Assembly: GCA_963747595.1 (NCBI GenBank)
Contig: CAVVFO010000003.1
Coordinates: forward strand, 1 to 64,000
Direction: 5' to 3'
Length of the DNA: 64,000 nucleotides
From: Oleiagrimonas sp963747595
GTDB lineage: Bacteria > Pseudomonadota > Gammaproteobacteria > Xanthomonadales > Rhodanobacteraceae
Position numbers and translations under genes: made by a program. The notes beneath the pieces were generated by a model. That model was not told the origin of the DNA and made no database searches. It saw only the letters and a program-made list of their open reading frames with translations. Shown here piece after piece: positions 8,916 through 17,524 of this stretch; position 1 is the first letter of the stretch, and the number at the start of each line of letters is the position of its first letter.

Positions 8916-9372
8916 CACGCTCCCCCAATGAAGATGTCTGGCGCACCAGTGCCCGCAGATGCGCTCGCGACTCCGGCAGGGTCATCCAGTGCAGACAACG
9001 CCGCGTGAACCAGATAGCTACTCCCAGACAGAGTATCTGCAGGGCCGCGAGCACGGCCAGTCCCCAGGCCCAAGACCCCAACCATTGGGTCAGACCCCAG
9101 CCTGCCAGAGTCAGCAGCGTCAAGCCGAGGGCTACCGCGAAGACAGTGGTGACCAGAGATGCCCACAGCAACGCATAGGTGGCGCTGCGTGCCAGCGCCA
9201 GTTCCGCGCTGAACAAGCTCCATTGCGCCGCAGCCAGCTCACGCAGCGCCGCCGCGGCTTCGAGGATATCCTGCAGCCACGCCGGAGGGCGGCCGCCGGA
9301 GGACGGCCTGCCCTGTTCAGCTTGCCCTTGGCCTGCATCGGTTCGCTCCGATTCCGGTGGTCTCGTGGTCAT
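8884..9372 (-). CDS. Phage-holin-like family membrane protein (YqjE type)
   Basis: A 162-residue protein with two strong membrane hairpin segments (YALLWASLVTTVFAVALGLTLL and WGLAVLAALQILCLGVAIWF). A preceding amphipathic helix, AAAALRELAAAQWSLFSAELALARSA, is characteristic of the YqjE/PF07332 family. It is not evidence for a prophage: the neighbours are the YqjD- and YqjK-like genes, the same trio as in E. coli. AGGGGGAC precedes the ATG at 9372. The tail is charged and overlaps the next gene. Confidence 0.82.
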   Translation of the reverse strand: MTTRPPESERTDAGQGQAEQGRPSSGGRPPAWLQDILEAAAALRELAAAQWSLFSAELALARSATYALLWASLVTTVFAVALGLTLLTLAGWGLTQWLGSWAWGLAVLAALQILCLGVAIWFTRRCLHWMTLPESRAHLRALVRQTSSLGERDAHATDSSKK

Positions 9373-9395
9373 GTCCCCCTACCGATGCCGTCGGC

Positions 9396-9758
9396 TTACC
9401 GACGCCGCAGGAGGCTGCCGATCAGCCAGCCGGCGGCCACGGCGATGGCAACGGACTGCGTGGGACGCTCCCGCACGAAGCCGCGAGCGGTATCCAGCCA
9501 GTCGCCGGCATGCTGCATGGCGTCGTCGACCACTTCGCCACCGCGTTGCCGCGCACGCTGCGCACGCTCGGCAACGCGGTCAGCCGCCTCGGCGGTCGCA
9601 TCCGTGGCCGAATGCACCCCGCGCTCGACGCTGTCTGCGGTGCGGTCCACCCGGTTCTTGGTGTTCTCCACGGTGCGCGAGGTGGCATCCTTGAAGCGCT
9701 CTGCCTGGGGTTCGTAGCGTGAATGCTTCTTGTCGGTTGGATCCTGGATGTTTGCCAT
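9396..9758 (-). CDS. DUF883-type membrane-anchored protein (YqjD/ElaB-like)
   Basis: The 120-residue product has a long charged helix rich in repeated DxTxxxVERGVHSATDATAEAADRVAER-type pattern, then one C-terminal membrane anchor with a glycine (SVAIAVAAGWLIGSLLRRR). This is the layout of YqjD/ElaB, which E. coli makes in stationary phase and which tether ribosomes to the inner membrane. GAGGAG precedes the ATG at 9758; the extra 14 codons upstream are not needed. It is the first gene of the trio. Confidence 0.85.
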   Translation of the reverse strand: MANIQDPTDKKHSRYEPQAERFKDATSRTVENTKNRVDRTADSVERGVHSATDATAEAADRVAERAQRARQRGGEVVDDAMQHAGDWLDTARGFVRERPTQSVAIAVAAGWLIGSLLRRR

Positions 9759-9853
9759 GGTGCGTATGCTCCTCGAAAAGTGGGTTCGCGGGCGGTGCAT
9801 GCCGGTGCCGCGCGTGTTTTATACGTCGACTGATCTGGTGGGTGCGCCGGCGG

Positions 9854-10009
9854 TCAACGCCTGCGACGGAACAGCGAAATGATGAACAGGATCAGGAAGA
9901 CGACGAACAGGATCTTGGCGACTGTGGCGGCTATGCCGGCCACACCCCAGAACCCAAGGACGCCTGCAATGATCGCCACTACCAGAAAGATCAGGGCGTA
10001 ATAAAGCAT
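9854..10009 (-). CDS. Small DUF1328 membrane protein (YtjA-like)
   Basis: A 51-residue protein of two membrane helices ending in four arginines: MLYYALIFLVVAIIAGVLGF then VAKILFVVFLILFIISLF. This is the standard DUF1328 pattern. AGGAGAG lies 8 bases before the ATG at 10009, so the longer upstream frame is not real. It is likely a stress- or stationary-phase membrane protein, judging from family members and the YqjD-like neighbour. Confidence 0.88.
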   Translation of the reverse strand: MLYYALIFLVVAIIAGVLGFWGVAGIAATVAKILFVVFLILFIISLFRRRR

Positions 10010-10208
10010 GACTCGACTCTCCTGTTGAGTTGGTTTGGCGACGACATGGGCGAATTTTTCGTGGTGTCCGTGGAGACGCCGATGACGTGCGGCCATTGTG
10101 GGCGGGAGAGCCCATCCTGTGCTGAACGGCCGTGGCGGAACACAGCGGGCCTTCAGGATTGTCCAGATGATGTGAAGTCTGCATCGCCCCGCGGGGCGGC
10201 ATGTGGGT

Positions 10209-10832
10209 TCAGCCGGCAATCCGCGGATTGAGGCTGCAGGTGCCCATCCAGTGCGCCTGTGCCAGCACTTTCCCGTCCATCGCCTTGCGCACATCGCCCA
10301 CGGTGAACTCTTGCGGAAGATCCAGGGTGGCCTGATCCAGTGCGAACAGCTGAAAATGGTAGTGATGCATGATACTGTCGTTCCACGGCGGGCAGGGACC
10401 GTCGTAACCGAAATAGTTGCCCTTCATGGAATCGTCGCCAGCGAACCAGCTGGTGAAATCATTCAGGCCCTGGCGCGCCCCCGGGGGACCGTCGGGGTCC
10501 TGCTTGCCGTGCTCGGTGATGCCTTCGCTGCAGGAGCCCGCAGCCAGTTCACGACATCCCTCCGGAATGTCCACCATGGCCCAGTGGGTGAATTCCACGC
10601 GCTCCACGTCGGCGGGCACTTCACGGTCGGACTGGTTGACGTCGTCCGGCTTGCCTGGCACATCCGGATCCACACACAGCAGCACGAACGACCGCGTGCC
10701 GTCGGGCACGCCGTCCCATGCCAGATGCGGGTTGCGGTTGTCCGACAAGGTCACCGGATCGCCGATCCGGCCAAAGCAGAACTCGGCCGGAATGGTGGCG
10801 CCATCATCAAAGCTGTTGCTGGTCAGTCGCAT
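10209..10832 (-). CDS. PEBP/YbhB-YbcL family protein
   Basis: A 207-residue soluble protein of the phosphatidylethanolamine-binding (Raf kinase inhibitor-like) fold. The ligand pocket motifs are visible: SFVLLCVDPDVP, FTHWAMVDIP, GYDGPCPPW and YHFQLFALD. The bacterial role is not established. AGAAGGAG precedes the ATG at 10832. It carries a longer central insertion than the E. coli proteins (the CSEGITEHGKQDPDGPPGARQG region). Confidence 0.9.
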   Translation of the reverse strand: MRLTSNSFDDGATIPAEFCFGRIGDPVTLSDNRNPHLAWDGVPDGTRSFVLLCVDPDVPGKPDDVNQSDREVPADVERVEFTHWAMVDIPEGCRELAAGSCSEGITEHGKQDPDGPPGARQGLNDFTSWFAGDDSMKGNYFGYDGPCPPWNDSIMHHYHFQLFALDQATLDLPQEFTVGDVRKAMDGKVLAQAHWMGTCSLNPRIAG

Positions 10833-10884
10833 GAGAGAACTCCTTCTGAAACCTTACTGTGTGGCCGGATCAGTGATCCCCTGA

Positions 10885-11094
10885 TCAATGGCGAAAGAGC
10901 GTCCGCCCTGGTGATGCTGCGACAACAGGCTGTCCTTGATCACCGCGGATCTGGAGCGGGGTGTCCAGAGGCATCGCTGCCGGGAGTGGCGGGCTCACCT
11001 GCACGAGAGGTTCCATTCCGAGGCGCACATGCGCTGTTTCCCGGCCGCTGGACTCCCGCAACACGATACGCGGCGCAGCCTGAAGCCGAACCAC
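10885..11094 (-). CDS. Possible small protein, GTG start (uncertain)
   Basis: A 69-codon frame opens 8 bases after the stop of the YheT-like gene, with GAAGGGG about five bases before its GTG. The product (VVRLQAAPRIVLRESSG...) is proline-rich in its middle and has no motif that I recognise. Spacing and ribosome site favour a gene; the lack of any known family and the atypical composition argue against it. Confidence 0.3.
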   Translation of the reverse strand: MVRLQAAPRIVLRESSGRETAHVRLGMEPLVQVSPPLPAAMPLDTPLQIRGDQGQPVVAASPGRTLFRH

Positions 11095-11102
11095 ACGCCC
11101 CT

Positions 11103-12128
11103 TCAGTCGGGCGCCAGTGCGTTCAGGCGATCGGCGATGTAGTCATCGGTGAACGAGCGCAGGCTGAGGTTGTAGATGAAACCGCAGTGCCCGCCGTATC
11201 GGGAAATATCCAGTTCCACCTGGTCGGACAGTTCCAGCTGGCGGAAATCGGAGACGGGAATCACCGGATCATCCTCGCTGGTGAGAATGGTGGTGGGTAC
11301 CTGCATCCCGCGCAGCCGGTCGCGGCCCACCGAGTAGCCATCCAGATAGTTGTCCAGCGTGCCGAACTGCGTGTGCCGCTCGATCAGGGTGCGGGTCAGC
11401 TCGCGCAGTCCGGTCTTCAGTTCCCGCCCCTGGAAATACTGCCGGTTGGGGAACATGGCCTGCTTGCGGCGCAGCGAGCCGCGCCACTTGTGCATGAAAT
11501 ACCACTCGTAGATCCACGGCGCCGCCTCCAGCGAGAACAGCCCCTCGTGCGGGTCCATCACCGGGCAGATCGCGATCACGCGGTCCAGCGGAATGCCCGC
11601 CTGCGGTGCACGCAGCGCCACGCGCAGGGCGAAGTTGCCGCCCAGGGAAAATCCCACCAGCGCCAGCGGCCGGCGTGACGATGTTCCGGCACCGGGCAGG
11701 AAGCGGCAGGTGGCTTCGGCCGTGGCTTCGACCACCTCGTCAATCAGGCAGGAATGAAACAACTCCGTGTTGAGGTGATGCGTATCGCCATGGTCGCGGA
11801 AATTCAGGCGGAAGATGTCCCAGCCCTCGGCCAGCATGCGCGCGCCCGTCTGCAGCACGTAGGTCGAATCGATGCTGCCCTCCCAGCCGTGGAAGAGAAT
11901 GGCCAGGCCGCGCGCCTGCGTGCGGCTGCTCTGCGCGGTGAATGCACCCGACAGGCGCACTCCGTCGGACAGCTGAAACAGCACCGGCTGCGCGGTGTCG
12001 TTGACCGGCGCCCGGGCGCGACGGCGCTGCAGCAGCCGGCGCACACCGCTGGAAGACAACATGGTCTGCACGTGGCCGCTGCGCAACAACGGAGGTGGTT
12101 TGAAATCAGCCCCTGTGCGTACACTCAT
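11103..12128 (-). CDS. YheT-family alpha/beta hydrolase
   Basis: The 341-residue protein matches the YheT/Abhd esterase-like family. It begins with the typical FKPPPLLRSGHVQTMLSS. HGWEGSIDS forms the oxyanion region, GFSLGGN holds the nucleophilic serine, SEDDPVIP the acid and YGGHCGF the histidine. The substrate is unknown; a short-chain ester or lipid is likely. Its ATG overlaps the stop of the acyltransferase upstream (ATGA), so the two are translated together, which hints at lipid metabolism. Confidence 0.9.
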   Translation of the reverse strand: MSVRTGADFKPPPLLRSGHVQTMLSSSGVRRLLQRRRARAPVNDTAQPVLFQLSDGVRLSGAFTAQSSRTQARGLAILFHGWEGSIDSTYVLQTGARMLAEGWDIFRLNFRDHGDTHHLNTELFHSCLIDEVVEATAEATCRFLPGAGTSSRRPLALVGFSLGGNFALRVALRAPQAGIPLDRVIAICPVMDPHEGLFSLEAAPWIYEWYFMHKWRGSLRRKQAMFPNRQYFQGRELKTGLRELTRTLIERHTQFGTLDNYLDGYSVGRDRLRGMQVPTTILTSEDDPVIPVSDFRQLELSDQVELDISRYGGHCGFIYNLSLRSFTDDYIADRLNALAPD

Positions 12129-12922
12129 GTGTCACCGCCCAGCACCTGGGCGATGCGCGCCCGCGCCGTTTCCGCCATGCGTCGGCGACCACCTTCGCCG
12201 GGAACCACCGGGGTCAGGAAATGCACCTCGGCATCCAGGGGCGGCTCGCCCATCAAACGCAGGAAATTGCCCAGGAAGTTTTCCCCCGGGCGAAATGCCA
12301 CCGCGCCGCAATGCTTGCCCCGGCGCGCATAGCGCAGCGCCACCGGCTGCACCGGTACCTGCGCATCCAGCCCTGCCTGCAGGATGCGCGCATGGAACAC
12401 GCGCAAGTTCAATCCGTCATTGGTGCCGCCTTCGGGAAACACTGCCACCGCACGTCCCTGGCGCAGGCGCTCGGTCATCACCTGCATGACTGCGGCCAGC
12501 GAGTGATTGCTGCCGCGACGATGGAAGATGGTGCCGCCACGTCGTGCCATCCAGCCCACCAGTGGCCAGCGCGCGATTTCGGCCTTGGCCACGAAACAGG
12601 CCGCGCGCTGCGTATGCATCACCTCGATATCCAGCCATGCGCTGTGATTGCACACCAGCAGCACCGGGTCGGGCATCGCCTGGCCGTAGTGACGCGCGCG
12701 AAAGCCGAACACGCGCAGCAGCTTCCTGGACCACCAGCGGATGGTGCGATGCGCCAGCGGTTCGCGCCCGTTCCTGGCCACGTCGTGCGAAATGCTGAAG
12801 ACGATCATGCACAGGAACACGCCCAATACCACCAGCAGCAGCAGCAGCGGCACGCGCCACAGGTAGCGCAGCGGTCGCACGTAGTCACGCGCGGGCGCGG
12901 ATGTCGAGGTATGCACGTCCAT
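12125..12922 (-). CDS. 1-acyl-sn-glycerol-3-phosphate acyltransferase (PlsC-like)
   Basis: This 265-residue membrane enzyme would move an acyl chain to a lysophospholipid. A membrane segment (VPLLLLLVVLGVFLCMIVF) is near residues 24-43. The catalytic NHxxxxD motif reads NHSAWLD, and the acceptor motif is FPEGGTND. Length and motifs fit PlsC or an ornithine-lipid acyltransferase (OlsA); I cannot separate these. The upstream 31 codons of the open frame were dropped, since MDVH is followed by the usual short N-tail. It is divergent from phhA. Confidence 0.87.
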   Translation of the reverse strand: MDVHTSTSAPARDYVRPLRYLWRVPLLLLLVVLGVFLCMIVFSISHDVARNGREPLAHRTIRWWSRKLLRVFGFRARHYGQAMPDPVLLVCNHSAWLDIEVMHTQRAACFVAKAEIARWPLVGWMARRGGTIFHRRGSNHSLAAVMQVMTERLRQGRAVAVFPEGGTNDGLNLRVFHARILQAGLDAQVPVQPVALRYARRGKHCGAVAFRPGENFLGNFLRLMGEPPLDAEVHFLTPVVPGEGGRRRMAETARARIAQVLGGDT

Positions 12923-13039
12923 GAAGCTGACAAGAGTAGCCGAGGTGCATTGGTGGTGGAAAGCAAACGCGCGCTGGCAGCAGAAGGTGGCGCTAGAGAT
13001 TACACTGGTCGCCATGATTCACCGAATCCGGAGCACGCC

Positions 13040-13927
13040 ATGAAGACTCCACAACGTGTCGAACACCAGCAGACGGACCGCGGCTCCATTCCGGTCTACG
13101 CCACCGGCGTCGTCGATCAACCGTGGGATACCTACAGCGAGACCGATCATCGGGTGTGGGGCGAGCTGTTCCAGCGCCAGCGCGACATCCTGCCGGGGCG
13201 TGCCTGCCAGGAATTCCTGGAGGCGCAGAACGTGCTGCACATGACGGCCGACATGATTCCGAAATTCGACGAGCTGAACGGCATCTTGCGTGCGCACACC
13301 GGCTGGGAACTGGTCGGTGTGGAGGGCCTGCTGCCCGAATACACCTTCTTCGAACACCTGGCCAACCGCCGTTTTCCCGTGACCTGGTGGATCCGCAAAC
13401 CCGAGCAGATCGACTACATTTCCGAGCCGGACCTGTTCCACGACCTGTTCGGCCATGTGCCGCTGCTGATGAACCCGGTCTTTGGCGACTACATGGAAGC
13501 CTACGGCCGCGGCGCCATGAAAGCGCACGGCATCGGCGAGCACGCGCTGCTGAACCTGACACGGCTGTACTGGTACACGGTGGAGTTCGGCCTGATCCGC
13601 ACCGACGCGGGCCTGCGCATCTACGGCTCGGGCATCGTCAGCTCCAAGGGCGAATCCATCTACAGCCTGGAATCGGACGCGCCCAACCGCATCGGCTTCG
13701 ATCTCGAGCGCATCATGCGCGCGCAGTACCGCATCGACACCTATCAACAGACCTACTTCGTCATCGACAGCTTCGAACAGTTGATGCAGGCCACCGAGCC
13801 GGACTTCACGCCGATCTACGAACGGTTGCAGGGCGCCGAAGAGGTGCCCGCGCGCGAAACGCTGGAGAGCGACAACGTGATCCACCGCGGCACGCGCGAG
13901 GGCTTCGCCACGGACGCGGATGCCTGA
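13040..13927 (+). CDS. phhA: Phenylalanine 4-monooxygenase
   Basis: Phenylalanine hydroxylase converts phenylalanine to tyrosine with tetrahydropterin and oxygen. The 295-residue single-domain bacterial form is complete. The iron ligands are H134 and H139 in FHDLFGHVP, and E182 in YWYTVEFG. The -10-like TACACT lies at 13002-13007. No pterin carbinolamine dehydratase gene (phhB) is next to it, so that partner would have to be elsewhere. A palindromic repeat pair follows directly downstream. Confidence 0.95.
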   Translation: MKTPQRVEHQQTDRGSIPVYATGVVDQPWDTYSETDHRVWGELFQRQRDILPGRACQEFLEAQNVLHMTADMIPKFDELNGILRAHTGWELVGVEGLLPEYTFFEHLANRRFPVTWWIRKPEQIDYISEPDLFHDLFGHVPLLMNPVFGDYMEAYGRGAMKAHGIGEHALLNLTRLYWYTVEFGLIRTDAGLRIYGSGIVSSKGESIYSLESDAPNRIGFDLERIMRAQYRIDTYQQTYFVIDSFEQLMQATEPDFTPIYERLQGAEEVPARETLESDNVIHRGTREGFATDADA

Positions 13928-13957
13928 AAGCGGGAAATCGGAAATCGATAGATTGTC

Positions 13958-14065
13958 GTAGGGCGGCTCAAGGAGCGATAGCGACGGAGCCGCCTGTTCG
14001 CAGGAACGTCGGGGGATGAACGGCAAGCAGGCGGATCCGTCGCTGATGCTCCTTGACCGCCCTAC
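13958..14065. repeat. Inverted pair of REP-like palindromes (BIME-like) with GTAG heads
   Basis: Two arms of about 38 bases (13958-13996 and 14028-14065) are imperfect inverted copies, differing at few positions. The left arm starts GTAGGGCGG and the right arm ends in its complement. The left arm is a hairpin in itself: GGCGGCTC at 13962-13969 pairs with GAGCCGCC at 13987-13994. The GTAG head is like REP elements mobilised by RAYT transposases in Stenotrophomonas and Pseudomonas. It fills the gap between phhA and guaD and may also end phhA transcription. Confidence 0.75.
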
Positions 14066-14128
14066 GCGCGCAACGACGCCCCACGAAACTGCTAGGCTTG
14101 CCGGCACATCTCAGCTGATGCCCGCACG

Positions 14129-15472
14129 ATGTCCGCCCCGTCTGATCCCTCCCCCGTCACGGCCATGCGTGGCGCCACCCTGAGCTTTGCCGGCGATCCG
14201 TTCGTCGACGGCATCGAGGCCACCCTGCGCTACAGCCCCGACGCCGTCATCGTCATGCGCGAGGGCCGCATCACCGCCTGGGGCGATCCCTCCGACATCC
14301 TGCCGACACTTCCTGCCGGCACATCTCTCGAGCACTATCGCGATGCCCTGATCACGGCCGGCTTCGTCGACACCCACGCGCACTATCCGCAGCTGCCGGT
14401 GATCGCCGCGCACGGCGAACAACTGCTGGACTGGCTGAACCGTTATGTATTTCCGGCAGAACAGGCCTATGCGCATGGCGATCACGCGCGCACCATGGCC
14501 AGGTTGTATCTGGGCGAGAACCTGCGCAACGGCATCACCACCGCCTCGGTCTTCTGCACGGTACATCCGGGGTCGGTGGATGCGTTGTTCGAGGCCTCCG
14601 AAGCACTGAACCTGCGCACCATTGCTGGCAAGGTGCTGATGGACCGCAATGCGCCCTCCGCGCTGTGCGATACCGCGCAGCGCGGCTATGACCAATCCAG
14701 GGAACTCATCGCGCGCTGGCATGGCCGTGGTCGCCAGCTGTATGCGATCACGCCGCGTTTCGCACCCAGCAGCACGGAGGATCAACTGGCTGCAGCCGGA
14801 GCGCTGTGGCGCGAACATCCGCACTGTCACGTGCAGTCACACCTGTCGGAGAACCGTGCCGAGGTGGACTGGGTGCGCCAGCTGTTTCCGCAAGCGAAAA
14901 ACTATCTGGATGTCTACGACCGTTTCGGCCTGCTGGGGCCGCGCGCCATCTACGGCCACGGCATCCATCTCGAGGAAAGCGAGCTGTGCCGCTGCCATGC
15001 CACGCGCACCGCCCTGGCGCATTGCCCCACATCCAACCTTTTCCTCGGCAGCGGACTCTTCGACCTGGCACGCGCCAAACGTGCGGATCGACCGCTGCGT
15101 GTCGGCCTGGGCACCGATGTGGGTGCCGGCACCAGCCTGTCGCCGTTGCAGACACTCAACGAAGCCTACAAGGTGGCGCAACTGACCGGCAGCACGCTCT
15201 CGCCCGGCCATGCCTTCTATCTGGCCACCCGCGGCGGTGCGCACGCGCTCGATCTGGATGACCGCATCGGCAGTCTCGCCCCGGGCATGGAGGCCGATCT
15301 GGCCGTACTGGATCTCAACTCCACTCCCCTGATCGCCGCGCGCATGCGCCATGTGGACAGCCTTGACGAGGCGTTGTTCGTGCAGATGATGCTGGCCGAT
15401 GATCGCGCCATCCGCGCCACCTGGGTGGCCGGTCGAAAGCGTTTCGACCGCGAGGCCGCCCTGTCCGTTTGA
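14129..15472 (+). CDS. guaD: Guanine deaminase
   Basis: A 447-residue zinc amidohydrolase that turns guanine into xanthine. Metal motifs are DTHAHYPQ (HxH), HVQSHLSEN, GHGIHL and GTDVGAGTS. The last one, with the guanine-pocket context FCTVHPGS and CPTSNLFLGSGLF, favours guanine deaminase over other amidohydrolases. The C-terminal strand module (GSLAPGMEADLAVLDL) is complete. It stands alone between a repeat and the ClC gene that converges on it. Confidence 0.93.
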   Translation: MSAPSDPSPVTAMRGATLSFAGDPFVDGIEATLRYSPDAVIVMREGRITAWGDPSDILPTLPAGTSLEHYRDALITAGFVDTHAHYPQLPVIAAHGEQLLDWLNRYVFPAEQAYAHGDHARTMARLYLGENLRNGITTASVFCTVHPGSVDALFEASEALNLRTIAGKVLMDRNAPSALCDTAQRGYDQSRELIARWHGRGRQLYAITPRFAPSSTEDQLAAAGALWREHPHCHVQSHLSENRAEVDWVRQLFPQAKNYLDVYDRFGLLGPRAIYGHGIHLEESELCRCHATRTALAHCPTSNLFLGSGLFDLARAKRADRPLRVGLGTDVGAGTSLSPLQTLNEAYKVAQLTGSTLSPGHAFYLATRGGAHALDLDDRIGSLAPGMEADLAVLDLNSTPLIAARMRHVDSLDEALFVQMMLADDRAIRATWVAGRKRFDREAALSV

Positions 15473-15513
15473 GCGCACCCGGACACACCCGTGGCGGAAT
15501 TTGCCGGCGTCGG

Positions 15514-17352
15514 CTACACCGTCGGCGCGTAGCCATGATCGAGGTAATCGGAGAGGTTGGTGTTTTCCACCAGATCCTCCCAGGTCACCACACCCTGCAC
15601 GCTGCGCGCGTCCTCCAGCGTGCCGTCGCGCGTCATGACGGCATTGCGACAGCGCTCCCGCCGCAGCACGGCAATCAGGTCGAAGACCTTGATCGAGGCC
15701 TCCACCAGCACCACCCGCGTATCGGCAAGGTCCTTCAGCGGCATGCCCGCGTCCACACCGCGCGCTGCCGCACGCAGCGTGCGTGCGGGCACCACGCCGA
15801 CCACGGCACCATCCTGGATCAATACCACACGCGGCGTGTGCCGATGCTTGCGGTGATGCTCCATCGCCGTGCCCAGCGTCGCCTCCCCGCCCAGGCACAT
15901 GAACGGCGCACGTATGAATTCCAGCGCGCGCCGCGCCAGGTACAGCTGGCTCTGGATCGCCGTGGGGATGCGCTGCCCGCGACGGCTCAGTTTCATGGTG
16001 TAGACGGTATCGGCCAGCAGCAGGTGATACATCGAGTAGGCCACCGACACGCCGATGATCAGCGGAATGATGACGTGATAGTCGCGGGTCATCTCGAAAA
16101 TCATGACCACGGCGGTCACCGCCGCGCCGGTGCTGGCGCCGACCATGCAGGCCATGCCGATCACCGCCGCATTGGTCGGATTGACGTCCAGACTCGGGAA
16201 CAGCGCATGCACGCTGACGGCAAACGCCGCACCCAGCGTGGCGCCGATGAACAGGGCCGGCGAGAACACGCCACCGGAGGCGCCCGAGCCCAGCGTCAAC
16301 GATGTGGCCAGCAGTTTCAGCACGGCCAGAAGCAGCAGCAGCCCGCCCGCGGTCAGGCTGCCGTTGAGGACATCCTGGATGGTGGCATAGCCCACGCCTT
16401 CGGTGTAGTAGTGCCCGAAGTTGCGCATCAGCAGATACAGGATCACGCCAACCAGCACCATGCCCAGTGCGTGGCGCACGTAGTCGCCGCCCGGTATGCG
16501 TTTGAAAAGGTCCTCGAACCAGTAGATCGAGCGTGTGTACAGCACCGCCGCCACGCCGGTCAGGAGGCCCAGCAGAATGTAGGCGGCCAGCGCCAGACCC
16601 GGTCCCAGCGCCGGATGCGCCAGCGTCAACTTCGGGACCACGAAAGAGGCGTTGTCGCCGAAGAACACGCGGCCGATCAAGCTGGCGGTGCCGGTGGACA
16701 GCATCACCGGAATGAGGGTGCGTGCGCTGATTTCCACCAGCAGGATCTCGGATGCGAACAACACCCCGCCGATGGGCGTGTTGAAGGTCGCGGCGATTCC
16801 CGCGCCACCGCCGCAGGCGATCAGCGTCAGACGCTGCCACTCCGGAATCCGCGTCCATTGCGCCAGCATCGATCCGAACGTGGCGCCGATCTGGATGATC
16901 GGCCCCTCGCGCCCCACCGCGCCACCGGAACCGATGGAAATGGATGACGCCAGCGCCTTGATCAACGCTACCGGGGCACGGATCACGCCACGCTTGAAAT
17001 GCACCGCATCGATCACCTCGGGCACACCGTGGCCCTTGGCCTCAGGCGCAAATTTCTTGACCAGAAACGTGACGATCAACGCGCCCAGCACGGGGGCAAG
17101 AATGATGCCTGCGCCCCACGGGCTGGCCGCCGTATGCACCAGCGTGTCGTATGTCGTGCTCAGGCGGCCGAAGAAGAACATGTTGTGGAACAGGCTGATC
17201 AGCCCGCGGAATACCACTGCGCCCAGGCCACCGATCACGCCCACTGCGACGGCCATGCCCAGCATGGCAGCCCCCAGGCGGGCCTGCCGGGGCAGGTTGC
17301 GTTCGCCGATGCCGTTGTCCTTGATACCTTTGCTCACCCACGTCCCCCTCAA
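15514..17352 (-). CDS. ClC-type chloride channel or Cl-/H+ antiporter with C-terminal CBS pair
   Basis: A 612-residue membrane protein. The anion filter motifs are seen as GHGVPE, GSGGAVGREGPIIQ and GSGASGGVFSPALFIG. The first filter position differs from the E. coli GSGIP, as is common in this family branch. After about residue 440 follow two CBS-like repeats (TLGTAMEHHRKHRHTPRVVLIQDGAVVGVV and LADTRVVLVEASIKVFDLIAVLRRERCRNAVMTR), which usually bind nucleotides. A GTG at codon 6 is an alternative start. It is separated from the downstream guaD by 41 bases. Confidence 0.93.
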   Translation of the reverse strand: MRGTWVSKGIKDNGIGERNLPRQARLGAAMLGMAVAVGVIGGLGAVVFRGLISLFHNMFFFGRLSTTYDTLVHTAASPWGAGIILAPVLGALIVTFLVKKFAPEAKGHGVPEVIDAVHFKRGVIRAPVALIKALASSISIGSGGAVGREGPIIQIGATFGSMLAQWTRIPEWQRLTLIACGGGAGIAATFNTPIGGVLFASEILLVEISARTLIPVMLSTGTASLIGRVFFGDNASFVVPKLTLAHPALGPGLALAAYILLGLLTGVAAVLYTRSIYWFEDLFKRIPGGDYVRHALGMVLVGVILYLLMRNFGHYYTEGVGYATIQDVLNGSLTAGGLLLLLAVLKLLATSLTLGSGASGGVFSPALFIGATLGAAFAVSVHALFPSLDVNPTNAAVIGMACMVGASTGAAVTAVVMIFEMTRDYHVIIPLIIGVSVAYSMYHLLLADTVYTMKLSRRGQRIPTAIQSQLYLARRALEFIRAPFMCLGGEATLGTAMEHHRKHRHTPRVVLIQDGAVVGVVPARTLRAAARGVDAGMPLKDLADTRVVLVEASIKVFDLIAVLRRERCRNAVMTRDGTLEDARSVQGVVTWEDLVENTNLSDYLDHGYAPTV

Positions 17353-17524
17353 AAAACCATGAAATGCATGTCACGCAGCGCCGGCTGGCTGTTCGCGACG
17401 ACGCTCCGCAAAGCATCGGCGCGACAATGCAGTGGACGGGCGGGTGCAAACCTCATGCGCAGGCTGCGTATCTTTTCCATCCTCTGCCTTGCAGCAACGC
17501 ATTGCAATCGGCATCGCCCCGTGG

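Noticed and set aside
8884..9372. Holin-like gene as a sign of a prophage
   Set aside because: No other phage gene is near; the YqjD- and YqjK-like neighbours show it is the chromosomal YqjE type.
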